Shown here: positions 36,572 through 45,851 of the stretch, piece after piece
How positions within the stretch are numbered: position 1 is the stretch's first letter
Layout of the letters: the number at the start of each line of letters is the position of its first letter
Source of the DNA: Syntrophaceae bacterium UBA2188
GTDB lineage: Bacteria > Desulfobacterota > BSN033 > UBA1163
Direction: 5' to 3'
DNA length: 64,000 nt
Assembly (NCBI GenBank): GCA_002327985.1
Contig: DCVM01000181.1
Span: forward strand, 1-64,000
The notes under the pieces: generated by a model
Databases searched by the model: none
Told to the model about the DNA's origin: nothing
The model's input: only the letters and a program-made list of their open reading frames with translations
Position numbers and translations under genes: made by a program

Positions 36572-37069
36572 ATGATTGATTCTAAGACATTTGATCCCAA
36601 TTTTAAATTCCTCATCGCCTCGGAACCAGGCGGAGAGAATATCAACAAATGTTTTTCTTGCGGCACCTGTACGGCAGGATGCCCTGTGAGGGAAGTCACC
36701 GACCGTTATAACCCAAGAAGAATTATCCGAATGGCGATCCTGGGAATGAAAAAAGAAGTCCTTTCAAGTGACTTTATCTGGTTATGTTCCTCTTGCTATA
36801 CCTGTTACGAAAGATGTCCTCAAAATGTCAAAATTCCTGAACTGATGAACGCCATTAAAAATATTGCGGTGAAAGAAGGATATCTTCCTTCATCCATCAA
36901 GAGTCAATTGGATCTCCTCGCCTCCTTTGGCCGCCTCTTAGAGGTGACGGACTTTGAAAATGACAAAAGGAAGGATTCAGGTCTTCCACTCTTTCAAAGG
37001 CAGACCGAAGATGTGAAGAAGATCTTAATCAACCTGGGTCTCTATCGTGAAGAACAGGACAGAGGATAG
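36572..37069 (+). CDS. hdrC: Heterodisulfide reductase subunit HdrC homologue
   Basis: A 165-residue ferredoxin-like protein with two CXXCXXCXXXCP clusters: Cys27, 30, 33, 37 (CFSCGTCTAGCP) and Cys72, 75, 78, 82 (CSSCYTCYERCP), each binding a 4Fe-4S. It is the electron wire between HdrA and HdrB. No membrane segment is seen, so the complex is soluble. It overlaps hdrB by 23 bases. Confidence 0.92.
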   Translation: MIDSKTFDPNFKFLIASEPGGENINKCFSCGTCTAGCPVREVTDRYNPRRIIRMAILGMKKEVLSSDFIWLCSSCYTCYERCPQNVKIPELMNAIKNIAVKEGYLPSSIKSQLDLLASFGRLLEVTDFENDKRKDSGLPLFQRQTEDVKKILINLGLYREEQDRG

Positions 37070-37967
37070 CCCACAACACGTTGAATATACTCTTTTCCTT
37101 GGATGTACGGTTCCTGTCAGAGCCTTGAATTATGAGATATCGGCGAGGAGGGTAGCTGAAAAACTCGGCCTTCAACTCTCTGATGATCCAGATTTCAGTT
37201 GCTGCGGTTACCCCATCAAATCCGTCCACCGCTATGGCTATCTTCTTATGGCAGCCCGCAATCTGGCCCTTGCTGAAGAAAAGGGGCTTCCACTCTGTAC
37301 CCTTTGCAGCGCTTGTTGTGGTTCTCTCACTGAAGCCAACCATGAGATCAAGGAGAATGAAAAATTACGGAAACAGATCAACGAAGACCTCTTCGAGTGG
37401 GTGGGGTTGCACTATGAGGGAGGAGTTCGAGTCACTCATTTTATTCGAGTCCTAGATCAAGAAGTTGGGAAAAAAAGAATTTCAGAGCAGATCCGAACTG
37501 ATCTCTCTCCCCTTCGTGTAGCTCCCCATTATGGTTGTCACTATACCAAACCCTCCACCATTTACAACAAGACAGAAGATCCAGAGGATCCAAAAAGTTT
37601 GGATGAACTGATTAAAGTGACAGGAGCCCAATCCGTTCAATATGAGGATAAACTCCAGTGTTGCGGGGGGGGGGTGTTGGCTATTGACGAGCAGGTCGCT
37701 CTCGCCATGGCTCATCGAAAATTGGATCATCTCAAATCCCAGCAGGCAGATGCCATGATCCTCATCTGTCCTTTCTGCAATGTCATGTATGAAGGGAATC
37801 AACGTAAAATTGAAAAGTCCTATCAAACAGAATATAAAATGCCCATTCTCTATTATCCTCAACTTTTGGGCTTAGCCTTAGGATTTGAACCCAATGATCT
37901 GGGGATGAAAATGAACCGCGTGAAAGCGAATGAGTTGGTGAAGAAGATTAACAGGAGTGCGGATTGA
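37047..37967 (+). CDS. hdrB: Heterodisulfide reductase subunit HdrB homologue
   Basis: A 306-residue protein with two CCG domains: DFSCCGYPIKS with CTLCSACCGSL, and LQCCGGGVLA with CPFCNVMYE. In methanogen HdrB these hold two unusual non-cubane 4Fe-4S clusters that reduce a disulfide. All cysteines of both repeats appear present. The GGG following the second CC is encoded by a run of ten G (37665-37674). It starts with GTG inside the end of hdrC. Its natural disulfide partner in bacteria is unknown. Confidence 0.92.
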   Translation: MKNRTEDSPQHVEYTLFLGCTVPVRALNYEISARRVAEKLGLQLSDDPDFSCCGYPIKSVHRYGYLLMAARNLALAEEKGLPLCTLCSACCGSLTEANHEIKENEKLRKQINEDLFEWVGLHYEGGVRVTHFIRVLDQEVGKKRISEQIRTDLSPLRVAPHYGCHYTKPSTIYNKTEDPEDPKSLDELIKVTGAQSVQYEDKLQCCGGGVLAIDEQVALAMAHRKLDHLKSQQADAMILICPFCNVMYEGNQRKIEKSYQTEYKMPILYYPQLLGLALGFEPNDLGMKMNRVKANELVKKINRSAD

Positions 37968-37968
37968 G

Positions 37969-40900
37969 ATGAGCCAACCACCCAAGGACCCAATTGGAGC
38001 GGTATTGGTTGTTGGTGCAGGAATTGGAGGCATCCAGGCTTCCTTAGACCTGGCGGAGTCGGGGTTTAAAGTCTATCTTTTGGAAAAGAATTTGAGTATT
38101 GGCGGGACCATGGCGCAGTTAGATAAGACCTTCCCGACCAATGACTGCTCCATGTGTATTATGTCTCCTAAATTGGTGGATGCGGGAAGACACAGGAATA
38201 TTCAGATCCTCACCAATGCCAAGGTAGAAAAAGTCGACGGGGTTCCTGGTGATTTTAAAGTTCAAATTCATAAGAAGGCTCGCTATGTCACGATTGAAGA
38301 CTGCAAGGCATGCGGAGATTGTGTCAAGGTCTGCCCTATTAAAATTCCCAATGATTACGAACAAGGACTGGTCACCCGCGCCGCCATTTATCAGCTGTTT
38401 GCTCAGGCCATGCCGAGTGCTTACGGGATTGATAAGAGAGGAATCCCTCCTTGCCGCGCCACCTGCCCTATTCATGTCAATGCTCAAGGGTATATCGCTC
38501 TCATTTCAGTCGGTAAGTTTGAAGAGGCCTTGGCACTGATCAGACAAAAAAATCCATTCCCGGGCATCACGGGCCGGATATGTACCCACCCCTGTGAATC
38601 GGTCTGCCGAAGAAAAGACGTCGGTACGACTCGAAACCGAGTGGAACGGCCCGTGGCCATTGATGCCCTGAAACGATTCGTCTCGGACTTTGAGAAAGAA
38701 GATAAAACTGACCTGACTGTTCCTGAGGAAAATGGAAAGAAGGTTGCCATCGTGGGTGCAGGTCCTGCAGGCTTGCTGGCTGCCTACGACCTAAGAAAAA
38801 TGGGCTATGGCGTCACCCTCTTTGAGGCCCTGCCTGTGCCTGGAGGAATGCTCGCGGTTGGAATTCCAGAATATCGTCTGCCACGGACTGTCCTCAATGA
38901 GGAGATCGATTACCTTCTTCGAATGGGGGTTGAGCTCAAGCTCAATACTCCGATCGGCCCCCATTTTCCCCTTCAAGACCTCAAAGCCAAAGGATATGAG
39001 GCCATCTTTATTGCAACGGGTGCCCACCAAAGCAGGAAACTTGGACTCGAGGGAGAAGAGTCAAAAGGCATCCTCCATGCTGTCGACTTCCTAAGAAGGG
39101 TTGCACTGAGAGAACCGGTCGAGATAGGTGAAAAAGTAGTGGTGGTGGGAGGCGGGAATGCAGCCATCGATGCCGGCCGAACAGCCTTCCGCCTTAAGGC
39201 AAAAGAAGTCACCATCGCCTATCGCCGAACCCGAGCCGAGATGCCAGCTCAAGAAGAAGAAATCGAAGAGGCAGAGCATGAAGGAATCAAAATCGAATAC
39301 CTGACTGCCCCAACCCGATTGTTGATCGAGGGGGGTCAAATAATTGGAATGGAATGCATCCGAATGGCATTGGGTGAAATCGATGAATCGGGTCGGCCTC
39401 GGCCAGTTCCCATTTCTGGATCAGAATTTAAAATTGAAGCGGATACGATTATCCCAGCCATTAGTCAATCCTCCGACCTGTCTTTCCTCAATCAAAAAGA
39501 TATTATGAAGACGACTCGGTGGGGGGGAATTGAAGTAGATCCCCTGACCCTTGAGACCAGCGTGAAAGGTATTTTCGCTGGTGGTGATGTGGTCACCGGT
39601 CCCCAGACTTATATCGATGCCATGGGGGCTGGAAGAAAGGCAGCCATTTCCATTGACCGATATCTGAGAGGAGCAGACCTGAGAGTAGGTCGAGAGGAAG
39701 AAGGTCCACAGAAAGACTATATCAAGATTGATATCGACGGTGTGGAGTATCGAGAAAGAGCCTCGATGACCGCCATCCCGTTGAATGAAAGAAGAAATTT
39801 TAATGAGGTGAACCTCGGGCTGAGAGAAGAGGATGTGATTCGGGAGGCAGAGCGCTGTCTTCAATGTGGAGGTTGTTCAGAGTGTTTAGAGTGTATCAAA
39901 GCCTGTGAGGCAAAGGCCATCGACCATGGGATGAAGGATGAACAGTTGGAAATTGAAGTCGGCTCAATCATCCTCTCCCCGGGATTTGATGAGTTCGAAC
40001 CTTCTTTGAAAAGCGAATACGGCTATGGACGATTTCCCAACGTCGTTTCAAGCATTGAATTCGAGCGATTCCTTTCAGCCTCTGGACCCTTCAAAGGCCA
40101 GGTTCTGAGACCTTCGGATCAGAAACACCCCAAAAGTGTGGCATGGATTCAATGTGTGGGATCGAGAGACCCCCATATTGGAAAAGGTTACTGTTCTTCG
40201 GTCTGCTGTATGTACGCAACCAAAGAGGCGGTCATTGCTAAAGAGCATGCCTCGGAAATTGAACCGACGATCTTCTTCATGGATATGAGGGCATATGGAA
40301 AGGATTTTGATAAGTACATTGAGAGAGCAAAAAAGGAATATGGTGTTCGCTATATCCGATCCCGAGTCTCTCATGTCAAAGAGGACCCAAAAACGAATAA
40401 TCTGACCATCCATTATGAAACCGAAGAGGGAGAGATGGTTTCTGAGGAGTTTGACCTCGTTGTCCTCTCCGTCGGCCTTGAGCCAACAAGAAGTCATCAG
40501 GAGATCGCAAATATTTTTGATATTGATCTTAATTCATACGGGTTTGCCGAAACCTCTATCTTCTCCCCTCTTCAAACGTCGAAACCCGGGATCTTTGTTA
40601 GCGGCGTCTTTTCCGGCCCGAAAGACGTTCCTGAAACGGTCGCTCAGGCGAGTGCAGTGGCTGCAGAAGCCTCCTCCCTTCTCGCTAAATCAAAGGGAAC
40701 ATTGGTCGTCGAGAAAGAATATGCTCCAGAAAAAAATGTGAACTATCAAGGTCCCCGCATTGGTGCTTTCATCTGTCACTGTGGGATCAATATTGGAGGG
40801 GTGGTCAATGTCCCAGAGGTCGTCGAATATGCACGAACACTCCCTAATGTGGTCCATGTCGAAGGCAACCTCTACACTTGTTCTCAGGACACTCAGGATC

Positions 40901-42468
40901 AGATGAAAAAGATGATCGAAGAACATCAATTGAACCGGGTCGTGGTCGCTTCGTGCACACCTCGAACCCACGAACCCCTGTTCCAGGATACCATCCGTGA
41001 GGCAGGGCTTAACCGTTATCTTTTTGATATGGCCAATATTCGCGATCAATGTTCATGGGTTCACATGACCCAACCCAAAGAGGCAACAGAAAAAGCAAAG
41101 GATCTGGTCAGAATGGCCATCGCCAAAGCAGCCCTCCTGGACCCTCTTCCCACCCAGACGGTTCAGATGAATCAAAAGGCCCTGGTCATTGGCGGAGGAT
41201 TGGCGGGAATGACCGCCGCTAAGAAGATTGCCCAAGCTGGCTATGAGGTCTATCTGGTTGAAAAAAGATCTGAATTAGGTGGAAAAGCGAGAACGATATA
41301 CTACACCCTCGATGGCAATAATGTTCAATCCCATTTAGAACATCTGATACGAGACGTAGAGAAAAATCCACAAATTCATCTCATGACAAAAACGACCATC
41401 GAAAAGATCGATGGATTTGTTGGAAATTTCAAAACCAAAGTCCGGAATGGAAACGAAGTGAAAGAACTCGACCACGGAGTCATCATTGTCGCCACTGGGG
41501 GAGAGGAATATCGCCCCAAAGAATTCCTCTATGGCCAAGATTCCCACGTGATCACTCAGAAGGAGTTGGAGGAATGGATTGTCTTCCATCCTAATAAATT
41601 AAAGGATCTAAAAAACGTAGCCATGATTCAATGTATCGGATCGAGAAATGATGACAGACCTTACTGTAGTCGAATCTGCTGCTCCGAGGCGATCAAAAAT
41701 GCCTTAAAACTAAAATCCATGAACCCGAAGCTGAATATTTATATTCTCTATCGTGACATCCGAACCTATGGGTTCAAAGAAGACTATTATGAGAAGGCTC
41801 GAGAGGCCGGGATTCTCTTCATCCGTTACGAACCAGAGAAGGAACCCCGGCTGGAAGCAGGAGCAGAAGGCCTGGGTGTCGTCGTGCACGAACCCATCCT
41901 CCACGATGATCTGCTGATCCAGACCGATCTTCTCGTGCTGAGTCCAGGAATCGTCCCCCCCGTCGAAAATGAAACCCTTTCAAAGATGTTGAAAGTTCCC
42001 CTCAATCAGGACGGCTTCTTCCTGGAAGCTCATATGAAACTCAGGCCGGTGGACTTTGCAACAGAGGGAATCTTCCTGGCCGGGCTCGCTCACAGTCCGA
42101 AATCGATTGAAGAGAGCATCTCGCAAGCCAATGCGGCCGTTGCCCGAGCTCTCACTTATCTTTCCAAAACAGAACTTGAGACGATCGGCATCACCTCCGA
42201 GGTAGATGAGAGAAAATGTATTGGCTGTGGTCTCTGCGAAAGTGTCTGCCCTTATCAAGCTATTGAAATCCTGACGAAAAGGACCATCGTAGGAGAAAAA
42301 CAGGTGGCGCAAATTAACAAAGCTCTTTGCAAGGGATGCGGCGCTTGCACCGCTTCTTGCCGCTCGGGGTCTATCGATTTGAAAGGATTCACCAACGCAG
42401 AGGTGGTTGCCCAGATCACCGAACTGGCCATAGGATCAATCGGAGAGTCGATGACAGGACAACCATGA
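37969..42468 (+). CDS. hdrA: Very large HdrA: HdrA with an inserted GltD/NfnB-like module, fused to a second HdrA
   Basis: About 1,499 residues, two to three times a normal HdrA. Order (approximate): FAD-binding start VVGAGIGGIQASLDL (15-30) with NDCSMC and a 4Fe-4S CKACGDCVKVCP (112-122); an inserted GltD/NfnB-like unit (about 150-585) with its own Cys motifs (CRATCP, CTHPCESVC), FAD loop VAIVGAGPAGLLAAYDL and NAD(P) loop VVVVGGGNAAIDAGR; then the rest of HdrA with CLQCGGCSECLECIKAC and the Cys-rich CSSVCC; then a second HdrA (about 930-1499) starting GAFICHCGINIGG with its FAD loop VIGGGLAGMTAAKK and two C-terminal 4Fe-4S motifs. HdrA is the flavin bifurcation site; this fusion has three flavin sites and perhaps a direct NAD(P)H entry. 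ATG 37969 is chosen over GTG 37957. Confidence 0.9.
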   Translation: MSQPPKDPIGAVLVVGAGIGGIQASLDLAESGFKVYLLEKNLSIGGTMAQLDKTFPTNDCSMCIMSPKLVDAGRHRNIQILTNAKVEKVDGVPGDFKVQIHKKARYVTIEDCKACGDCVKVCPIKIPNDYEQGLVTRAAIYQLFAQAMPSAYGIDKRGIPPCRATCPIHVNAQGYIALISVGKFEEALALIRQKNPFPGITGRICTHPCESVCRRKDVGTTRNRVERPVAIDALKRFVSDFEKEDKTDLTVPEENGKKVAIVGAGPAGLLAAYDLRKMGYGVTLFEALPVPGGMLAVGIPEYRLPRTVLNEEIDYLLRMGVELKLNTPIGPHFPLQDLKAKGYEAIFIATGAHQSRKLGLEGEESKGILHAVDFLRRVALREPVEIGEKVVVVGGGNAAIDAGRTAFRLKAKEVTIAYRRTRAEMPAQEEEIEEAEHEGIKIEYLTAPTRLLIEGGQIIGMECIRMALGEIDESGRPRPVPISGSEFKIEADTIIPAISQSSDLSFLNQKDIMKTTRWGGIEVDPLTLETSVKGIFAGGDVVTGPQTYIDAMGAGRKAAISIDRYLRGADLRVGREEEGPQKDYIKIDIDGVEYRERASMTAIPLNERRNFNEVNLGLREEDVIREAERCLQCGGCSECLECIKACEAKAIDHGMKDEQLEIEVGSIILSPGFDEFEPSLKSEYGYGRFPNVVSSIEFERFLSASGPFKGQVLRPSDQKHPKSVAWIQCVGSRDPHIGKGYCSSVCCMYATKEAVIAKEHASEIEPTIFFMDMRAYGKDFDKYIERAKKEYGVRYIRSRVSHVKEDPKTNNLTIHYETEEGEMVSEEFDLVVLSVGLEPTRSHQEIANIFDIDLNSYGFAETSIFSPLQTSKPGIFVSGVFSGPKDVPETVAQASAVAAEASSLLAKSKGTLVVEKEYAPEKNVNYQGPRIGAFICHCGINIGGVVNVPEVVEYARTLPNVVHVEGNLYTCSQDTQDQMKKMIEEHQLNRVVVASCTPRTHEPLFQDTIREAGLNRYLFDMANIRDQCSWVHMTQPKEATEKAKDLVRMAIAKAALLDPLPTQTVQMNQKALVIGGGLAGMTAAKKIAQAGYEVYLVEKRSELGGKARTIYYTLDGNNVQSHLEHLIRDVEKNPQIHLMTKTTIEKIDGFVGNFKTKVRNGNEVKELDHGVIIVATGGEEYRPKEFLYGQDSHVITQKELEEWIVFHPNKLKDLKNVAMIQCIGSRNDDRPYCSRICCSEAIKNALKLKSMNPKLNIYILYRDIRTYGFKEDYYEKAREAGILFIRYEPEKEPRLEAGAEGLGVVVHEPILHDDLLIQTDLLVLSPGIVPPVENETLSKMLKVPLNQDGFFLEAHMKLRPVDFATEGIFLAGLAHSPKSIEESISQANAAVARALTYLSKTELETIGITSEVDERKCIGCGLCESVCPYQAIEILTKRTIVGEKQVAQINKALCKGCGACTASCRSGSIDLKGFTNAEVVAQITELAIGSIGESMTGQP

Positions 42469-42953
42469 CCGATCAATGGGAACCCAAGATATTAGCCTTC
42501 CTTTGTAACTGGTGTTCTTATGCCGGGGCAGACCTCGCGGGAACAGCCCGGATTCAGTATCCACCGAACATTCGGGTCATCCGAGTGCCCTGCTCAGGGA
42601 GGATCAATCCTCTCTTTATCCTCAAGGCCCTTCAGAGCGGGATCGACGGAGTGCTGGTTTCTGGCTGTCATCCAGGAGACTGTCATTATCTCAGCGGAAA
42701 CTATATAGGAAGGAGAAAGTCAGCAACCCTGAAACGCTTTCTCGAATACCTCGGCTTCGAGGAGGGCCGGGTTCAGTTCTCCTGGGTCTCTGCCGCAGAA
42801 GGAGGTAAGTTTTCCCAGGTCGTGGGAGAGGTCGTGCAGGATATTAAAAAATTGGGACCCGCCCAGAGATTCGTCAAAAAAGAGGCTCAAGGGTCCCAGG
42901 GGTCAAGGGTTCAAGTGAACAGTATAAAAAAGCTGGGACCCTCGAATCCTTGA
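42465..42953 (+). CDS. flxD: MvhD/FlxD-like [2Fe-2S] electron-transfer subunit
   Basis: The ATG at 42465 overlaps the hdrA stop as ATGA. About 162 residues. The MvhD-type Cys motif set is present: FLCNWCSYAGADLAG, RVPCSGRINP and VSGCHPGDCHYLSGN. It passes electrons from the NAD(P)H-oxidising subunits to HdrA. The final 25 or so residues (EAQGSQGSRVQVN...) come from a palindromic repeat that overlaps the 3' end and are not part of the family. Confidence 0.9.
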   Translation: MTDQWEPKILAFLCNWCSYAGADLAGTARIQYPPNIRVIRVPCSGRINPLFILKALQSGIDGVLVSGCHPGDCHYLSGNYIGRRKSATLKRFLEYLGFEEGRVQFSWVSAAEGGKFSQVVGEVVQDIKKLGPAQRFVKKEAQGSQGSRVQVNSIKKLGPSNP

Positions 42954-42957
42954 ACCC
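42891..42957. repeat. Palindromic repeat across the 3' end of the flxD-like gene
   Basis: GGGTCCCAG (42891-42899) is matched by CTGGGACCC (42933-42941), and CAAGGGTTCAAG (42904-42915) by CTTGAACCC (42949-42957). It provides the C-terminal codons and stop of the gene. Confidence 0.65.
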
Positions 42958-42992
42958 GTTAGATAATCTTGGAAAGAACATTCGTGTGGGTA

Positions 42993-43955
42993 ATGGAAGA
43001 GAGATCGAAGGCAATTCAAGACAGAATTAGAGAAAAAGCCAGAGAGCTTCTATTAAACAAAACGGTGGATCTCATCATCGGTTTTGGTGAAGGTTCCTTT
43101 CCCCTTCGAACCACACCCAGATTCATTCGAGATCCTGAAAAAACGGACCGTTTGATCTGGAACTCTTTTTGCGAAAACAACCTGGCCACTTACCTTCATA
43201 AATTCAACAAGTTTAAGGTGGGGATCGTGGTGAAAGGATGTGATGCCCGTTCTGTCATTGCACTTTCTCTCGAAAAAAGGTTTAAACCTGATCAACTGTT
43301 TTTAATGGGAGTCCCTTGCCAGAGGATGGTGGATCGAAGAAAGGTGAAGCGGGCGGTAAAAGGAGAAATCCTTCGGGCTTTTGAGCAAGGAGACCAGATC
43401 GTTGTGGAGGGAGAAGAGTTTAAAACCATTTTGAAAAGGGATGACTTTTTTTATCCCTCCTGCCAGGTTTGCATTCATCGAAATCCTATTCAGGCGGACG
43501 TGTTAGTCGGAGATCCTGTAGAAGAATCTCCTCTTATAGAAATACATCCCGAGATCCAAGAATTTGCAAAGAAATCCGCGGAAGAACGGTGGAAGTATTT
43601 TGAGAAAGAGTCCAGCCGTTGTATCCGTTGCTACGCTTGTCGAGAAGCCTGTCCCATGTGCTATTGCGCGGAATGTTTTGTGGACAGTTCTAACCCAAAG
43701 TGGATTGAAAAGAGCTTATCTCCTTCAGACCTTGAGTTCTATCACATCGTAAGGGCCTATCATCAAACAGGGAGGTGCACGGGTTGCGGTGCCTGTGAAA
43801 GAGCCTGTCCTATGGAGATTCGTCTCACTTACCTCACGCAGAAATTGAATAGGGACGTAAAAGAACTTTTCAACTATGAAACAGGAATCGATACCAAGAC
43901 GCTCCCTCCCCTGTCGACTTATGACATGGAGGATAAACAGGATTTCATCAAATGA
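42993..43955 (+). CDS. Dicluster Fe-S subunit with FrhB-like N-terminus (FlxB/C type)
   Basis: A 320-residue protein from the ATG at 42993 (TTG 42969 is a weaker alternative). The N-terminal part (KVGIVVKGCDARSVIAL and GVPCQRM) resembles the beta subunit of F420-type dehydrogenases. Then CQVCIHRNPIQADVLVGDP, a CIRCYACREACPMCYC cluster near residue 210, and a second CTGCGACERACP. Together with the next two genes it resembles the FlxABC set that feeds NAD(P)H electrons to HdrA. Which Flx letter applies is uncertain. Its stop overlaps the next ATG. Confidence 0.8.
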   Translation: MEERSKAIQDRIREKARELLLNKTVDLIIGFGEGSFPLRTTPRFIRDPEKTDRLIWNSFCENNLATYLHKFNKFKVGIVVKGCDARSVIALSLEKRFKPDQLFLMGVPCQRMVDRRKVKRAVKGEILRAFEQGDQIVVEGEEFKTILKRDDFFYPSCQVCIHRNPIQADVLVGDPVEESPLIEIHPEIQEFAKKSAEERWKYFEKESSRCIRCYACREACPMCYCAECFVDSSNPKWIEKSLSPSDLEFYHIVRAYHQTGRCTGCGACERACPMEIRLTYLTQKLNRDVKELFNYETGIDTKTLPPLSTYDMEDKQDFIK

Positions 43956-45013
43956 CATTGAAGCTGGACAAAAAAGATTTGAAGGCTTTTTTGGAAACCC
44001 TGATGGATGAATACGATCTCTTTGCGCCCGTGCAATTGGCCGAGGGAGTTTCCATATATAAAAAGATTGACCGCCCCGATGATGTGGACCTCTCAACCTC
44101 TAACCCTCAAAAACCTGCGAAGGAGGTATTTTTCCCCCAATCTGAGACCATGTTTCGGTATGAAAAAGCCGGGAAACAACAACAGATGACTTCCACAGAA
44201 GGGGTAGAAAAAAAGAGGGTGATCCTGGGCGCCAGACCCTGCGATATCCAGGCGGTCTCCATCTTGGATGACGTCTTTTTAGGGAAAGAGTACAAGGATG
44301 TTTATTATGGGAATAAAAGAAATGGGACAACCCTCATCGGCTTAGCCTGTAATCATCCCCTCTCCACTTGCTTCTGTCCCTCTGCGGGGGGAGGTCCTTT
44401 CCTTCGAAAGGGTTCGGACATTTTCCTCATCGATTTGGGCGAAACATTTATCGTTGAGCTTCTGACTGAAAAAGGAATGACTTTTCAAAAGAACAAATTC
44501 TTTAAAGAAGCGAATACAAAAGAGATCAGTTTGGCCCAAGAGATTGAGGAAAAAGCATCCAAAAAAGCTGATGCTTCCGTTCCGATTGAGGGAATTGATA
44601 GAAGATCGGACCTAATGATGGAGAGCCCATTCTGGGACCGGATGCATGAGAAATGTATAGGCTGTGGAGTGTGCACCTTTCTTTGCCCCACATGCCATTG
44701 TTTTGATATTGTCGATGAGGCCTTGACGAACAAGGGGCAACGGGTGAGAAACTGGGATTCCTGCCTATTCCCTTTATATTCCCAGGAGACTTCTGGCCAT
44801 AATCCACGACCCACAGGCCGTGAACGAACTCGACAAAGATTAATGCACAAGTTTAATTATTTCCCGAAAAACTTTGGGCGGGTCGCTTGTGTGGGTTGCG
44901 GTCGATGTATCCTTTACTGCCCGGTTAATTTTGATATCCGCCAGGCAATCAACTTGACGTCTGCTAAAGGCATAAGAAAAGTGAAGGATCAGGTGGACTT
45001 AACGAGGCGATGA
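43952..45013 (+). CDS. Dicluster 4Fe-4S subunit, sulfhydrogenase-beta/FlxC-like
   Basis: 353 residues. An N-terminal region without Fe-S motifs (VILGARPCDIQAVSILDDVF) and a C-terminal ferredoxin pair: CIGCGVCTFLCPTCHCFDI and CVGCGRCILYCPVNFDIRQ. This is the layout of the beta subunit of soluble sulfhydrogenases and of Flx Fe-S subunits. ATGA overlap on the 5' side, and the 3' end overlaps the flxA-like ATG. Confidence 0.8.
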   Translation: MTLKLDKKDLKAFLETLMDEYDLFAPVQLAEGVSIYKKIDRPDDVDLSTSNPQKPAKEVFFPQSETMFRYEKAGKQQQMTSTEGVEKKRVILGARPCDIQAVSILDDVFLGKEYKDVYYGNKRNGTTLIGLACNHPLSTCFCPSAGGGPFLRKGSDIFLIDLGETFIVELLTEKGMTFQKNKFFKEANTKEISLAQEIEEKASKKADASVPIEGIDRRSDLMMESPFWDRMHEKCIGCGVCTFLCPTCHCFDIVDEALTNKGQRVRNWDSCLFPLYSQETSGHNPRPTGRERTRQRLMHKFNYFPKNFGRVACVGCGRCILYCPVNFDIRQAINLTSAKGIRKVKDQVDLTRR

Positions 45014-45849
45014 AGAATCCATATTTCCCCATCCCCATGAAGGTTAAACAGGCCTATGTCGAAACCGTCGACCGAATGCTTCGGACGATTGAGTTGAGTT
45101 TCCTGAATGAAGAAGACGAAAGGGCTTTCCATTTCACCCCCGGTCAATTCTGCGAACTCTCTATCCTGGGGAAAGGCGAGGCATCTTTTGGGATTGCCTC
45201 CTCTCCGACAGAAAACAACTCTTTGAAATTTACAATTAATAAGGCAGGGGTGGTAACCACCGCCCTTCATCACATCGAGGAAGGGACAGAGGTCGGTGTG
45301 CGAGGCCCCCTGGGGAACGGATATCCCATCCCCCTTTTTGAAGGAAAAAATGTATTAGTGATTGGAGGAGGGTTTGCGTTCACCACTTTGCGATCCTTGA
45401 TCACCTATTTCCTACACCCACAAAATCGATCCAAAGTGAATGAGATCACTGTCATTTATGGAGCACGGATGCCGGGCCTCCTCCTCTACAAGGCAGAATT
45501 GTTAGAGTGGGAGAAGAGAAGCGACATCAAATTGGTGGTGACGGTTGATTGGGGAGATAAAGACTGGAAGGGGAAGGTTGGACTGGTCCCAAATGTATTG
45601 GAAGAGGTGGCACCCTCTTCAGAAAATAGTTATGCCGTCATCTGTGGCCCTCCGATTATGATTAAATTCACCTTCCCAAAATTGATGGCCCTTCGATTCC
45701 CCAATGAACGCATTTATACCTCTCTGGAGAAAAGGATGAAATGTGGTATTGGGAAATGTGGCCGATGTAACATTGGTCACCTCTACGTATGTAAGGATGG
45801 CCCTGTCTTCAGTTACGCCGAGTTGGAAAAATTACCAAAGGACTATTGA
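45010..45849 (+). CDS. flxA: FAD/NAD(P)-binding oxidoreductase subunit (FlxA-like)
   Basis: A 279-residue ferredoxin-reductase-type protein: FAD domain with TPGQFCELSI and FGIASSPTE, NAD(P) domain beginning NVLVIGGGFAFTTLRSLI, and a C-terminal [2Fe-2S] loop KCGIGKCGRCNIG with a later YVCKDGP, as in PyrK and sulfhydrogenase gamma. It should oxidise NAD(P)H and pass electrons to the dicluster subunits. Last of the tight Hdr/Flx run; a 69-base palindrome follows. Confidence 0.88.
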   Translation: MKNPYFPIPMKVKQAYVETVDRMLRTIELSFLNEEDERAFHFTPGQFCELSILGKGEASFGIASSPTENNSLKFTINKAGVVTTALHHIEEGTEVGVRGPLGNGYPIPLFEGKNVLVIGGGFAFTTLRSLITYFLHPQNRSKVNEITVIYGARMPGLLLYKAELLEWEKRSDIKLVVTVDWGDKDWKGKVGLVPNVLEEVAPSSENSYAVICGPPIMIKFTFPKLMALRFPNERIYTSLEKRMKCGIGKCGRCNIGHLYVCKDGPVFSYAELEKLPKDY

Positions 45850-45851
45850 CC

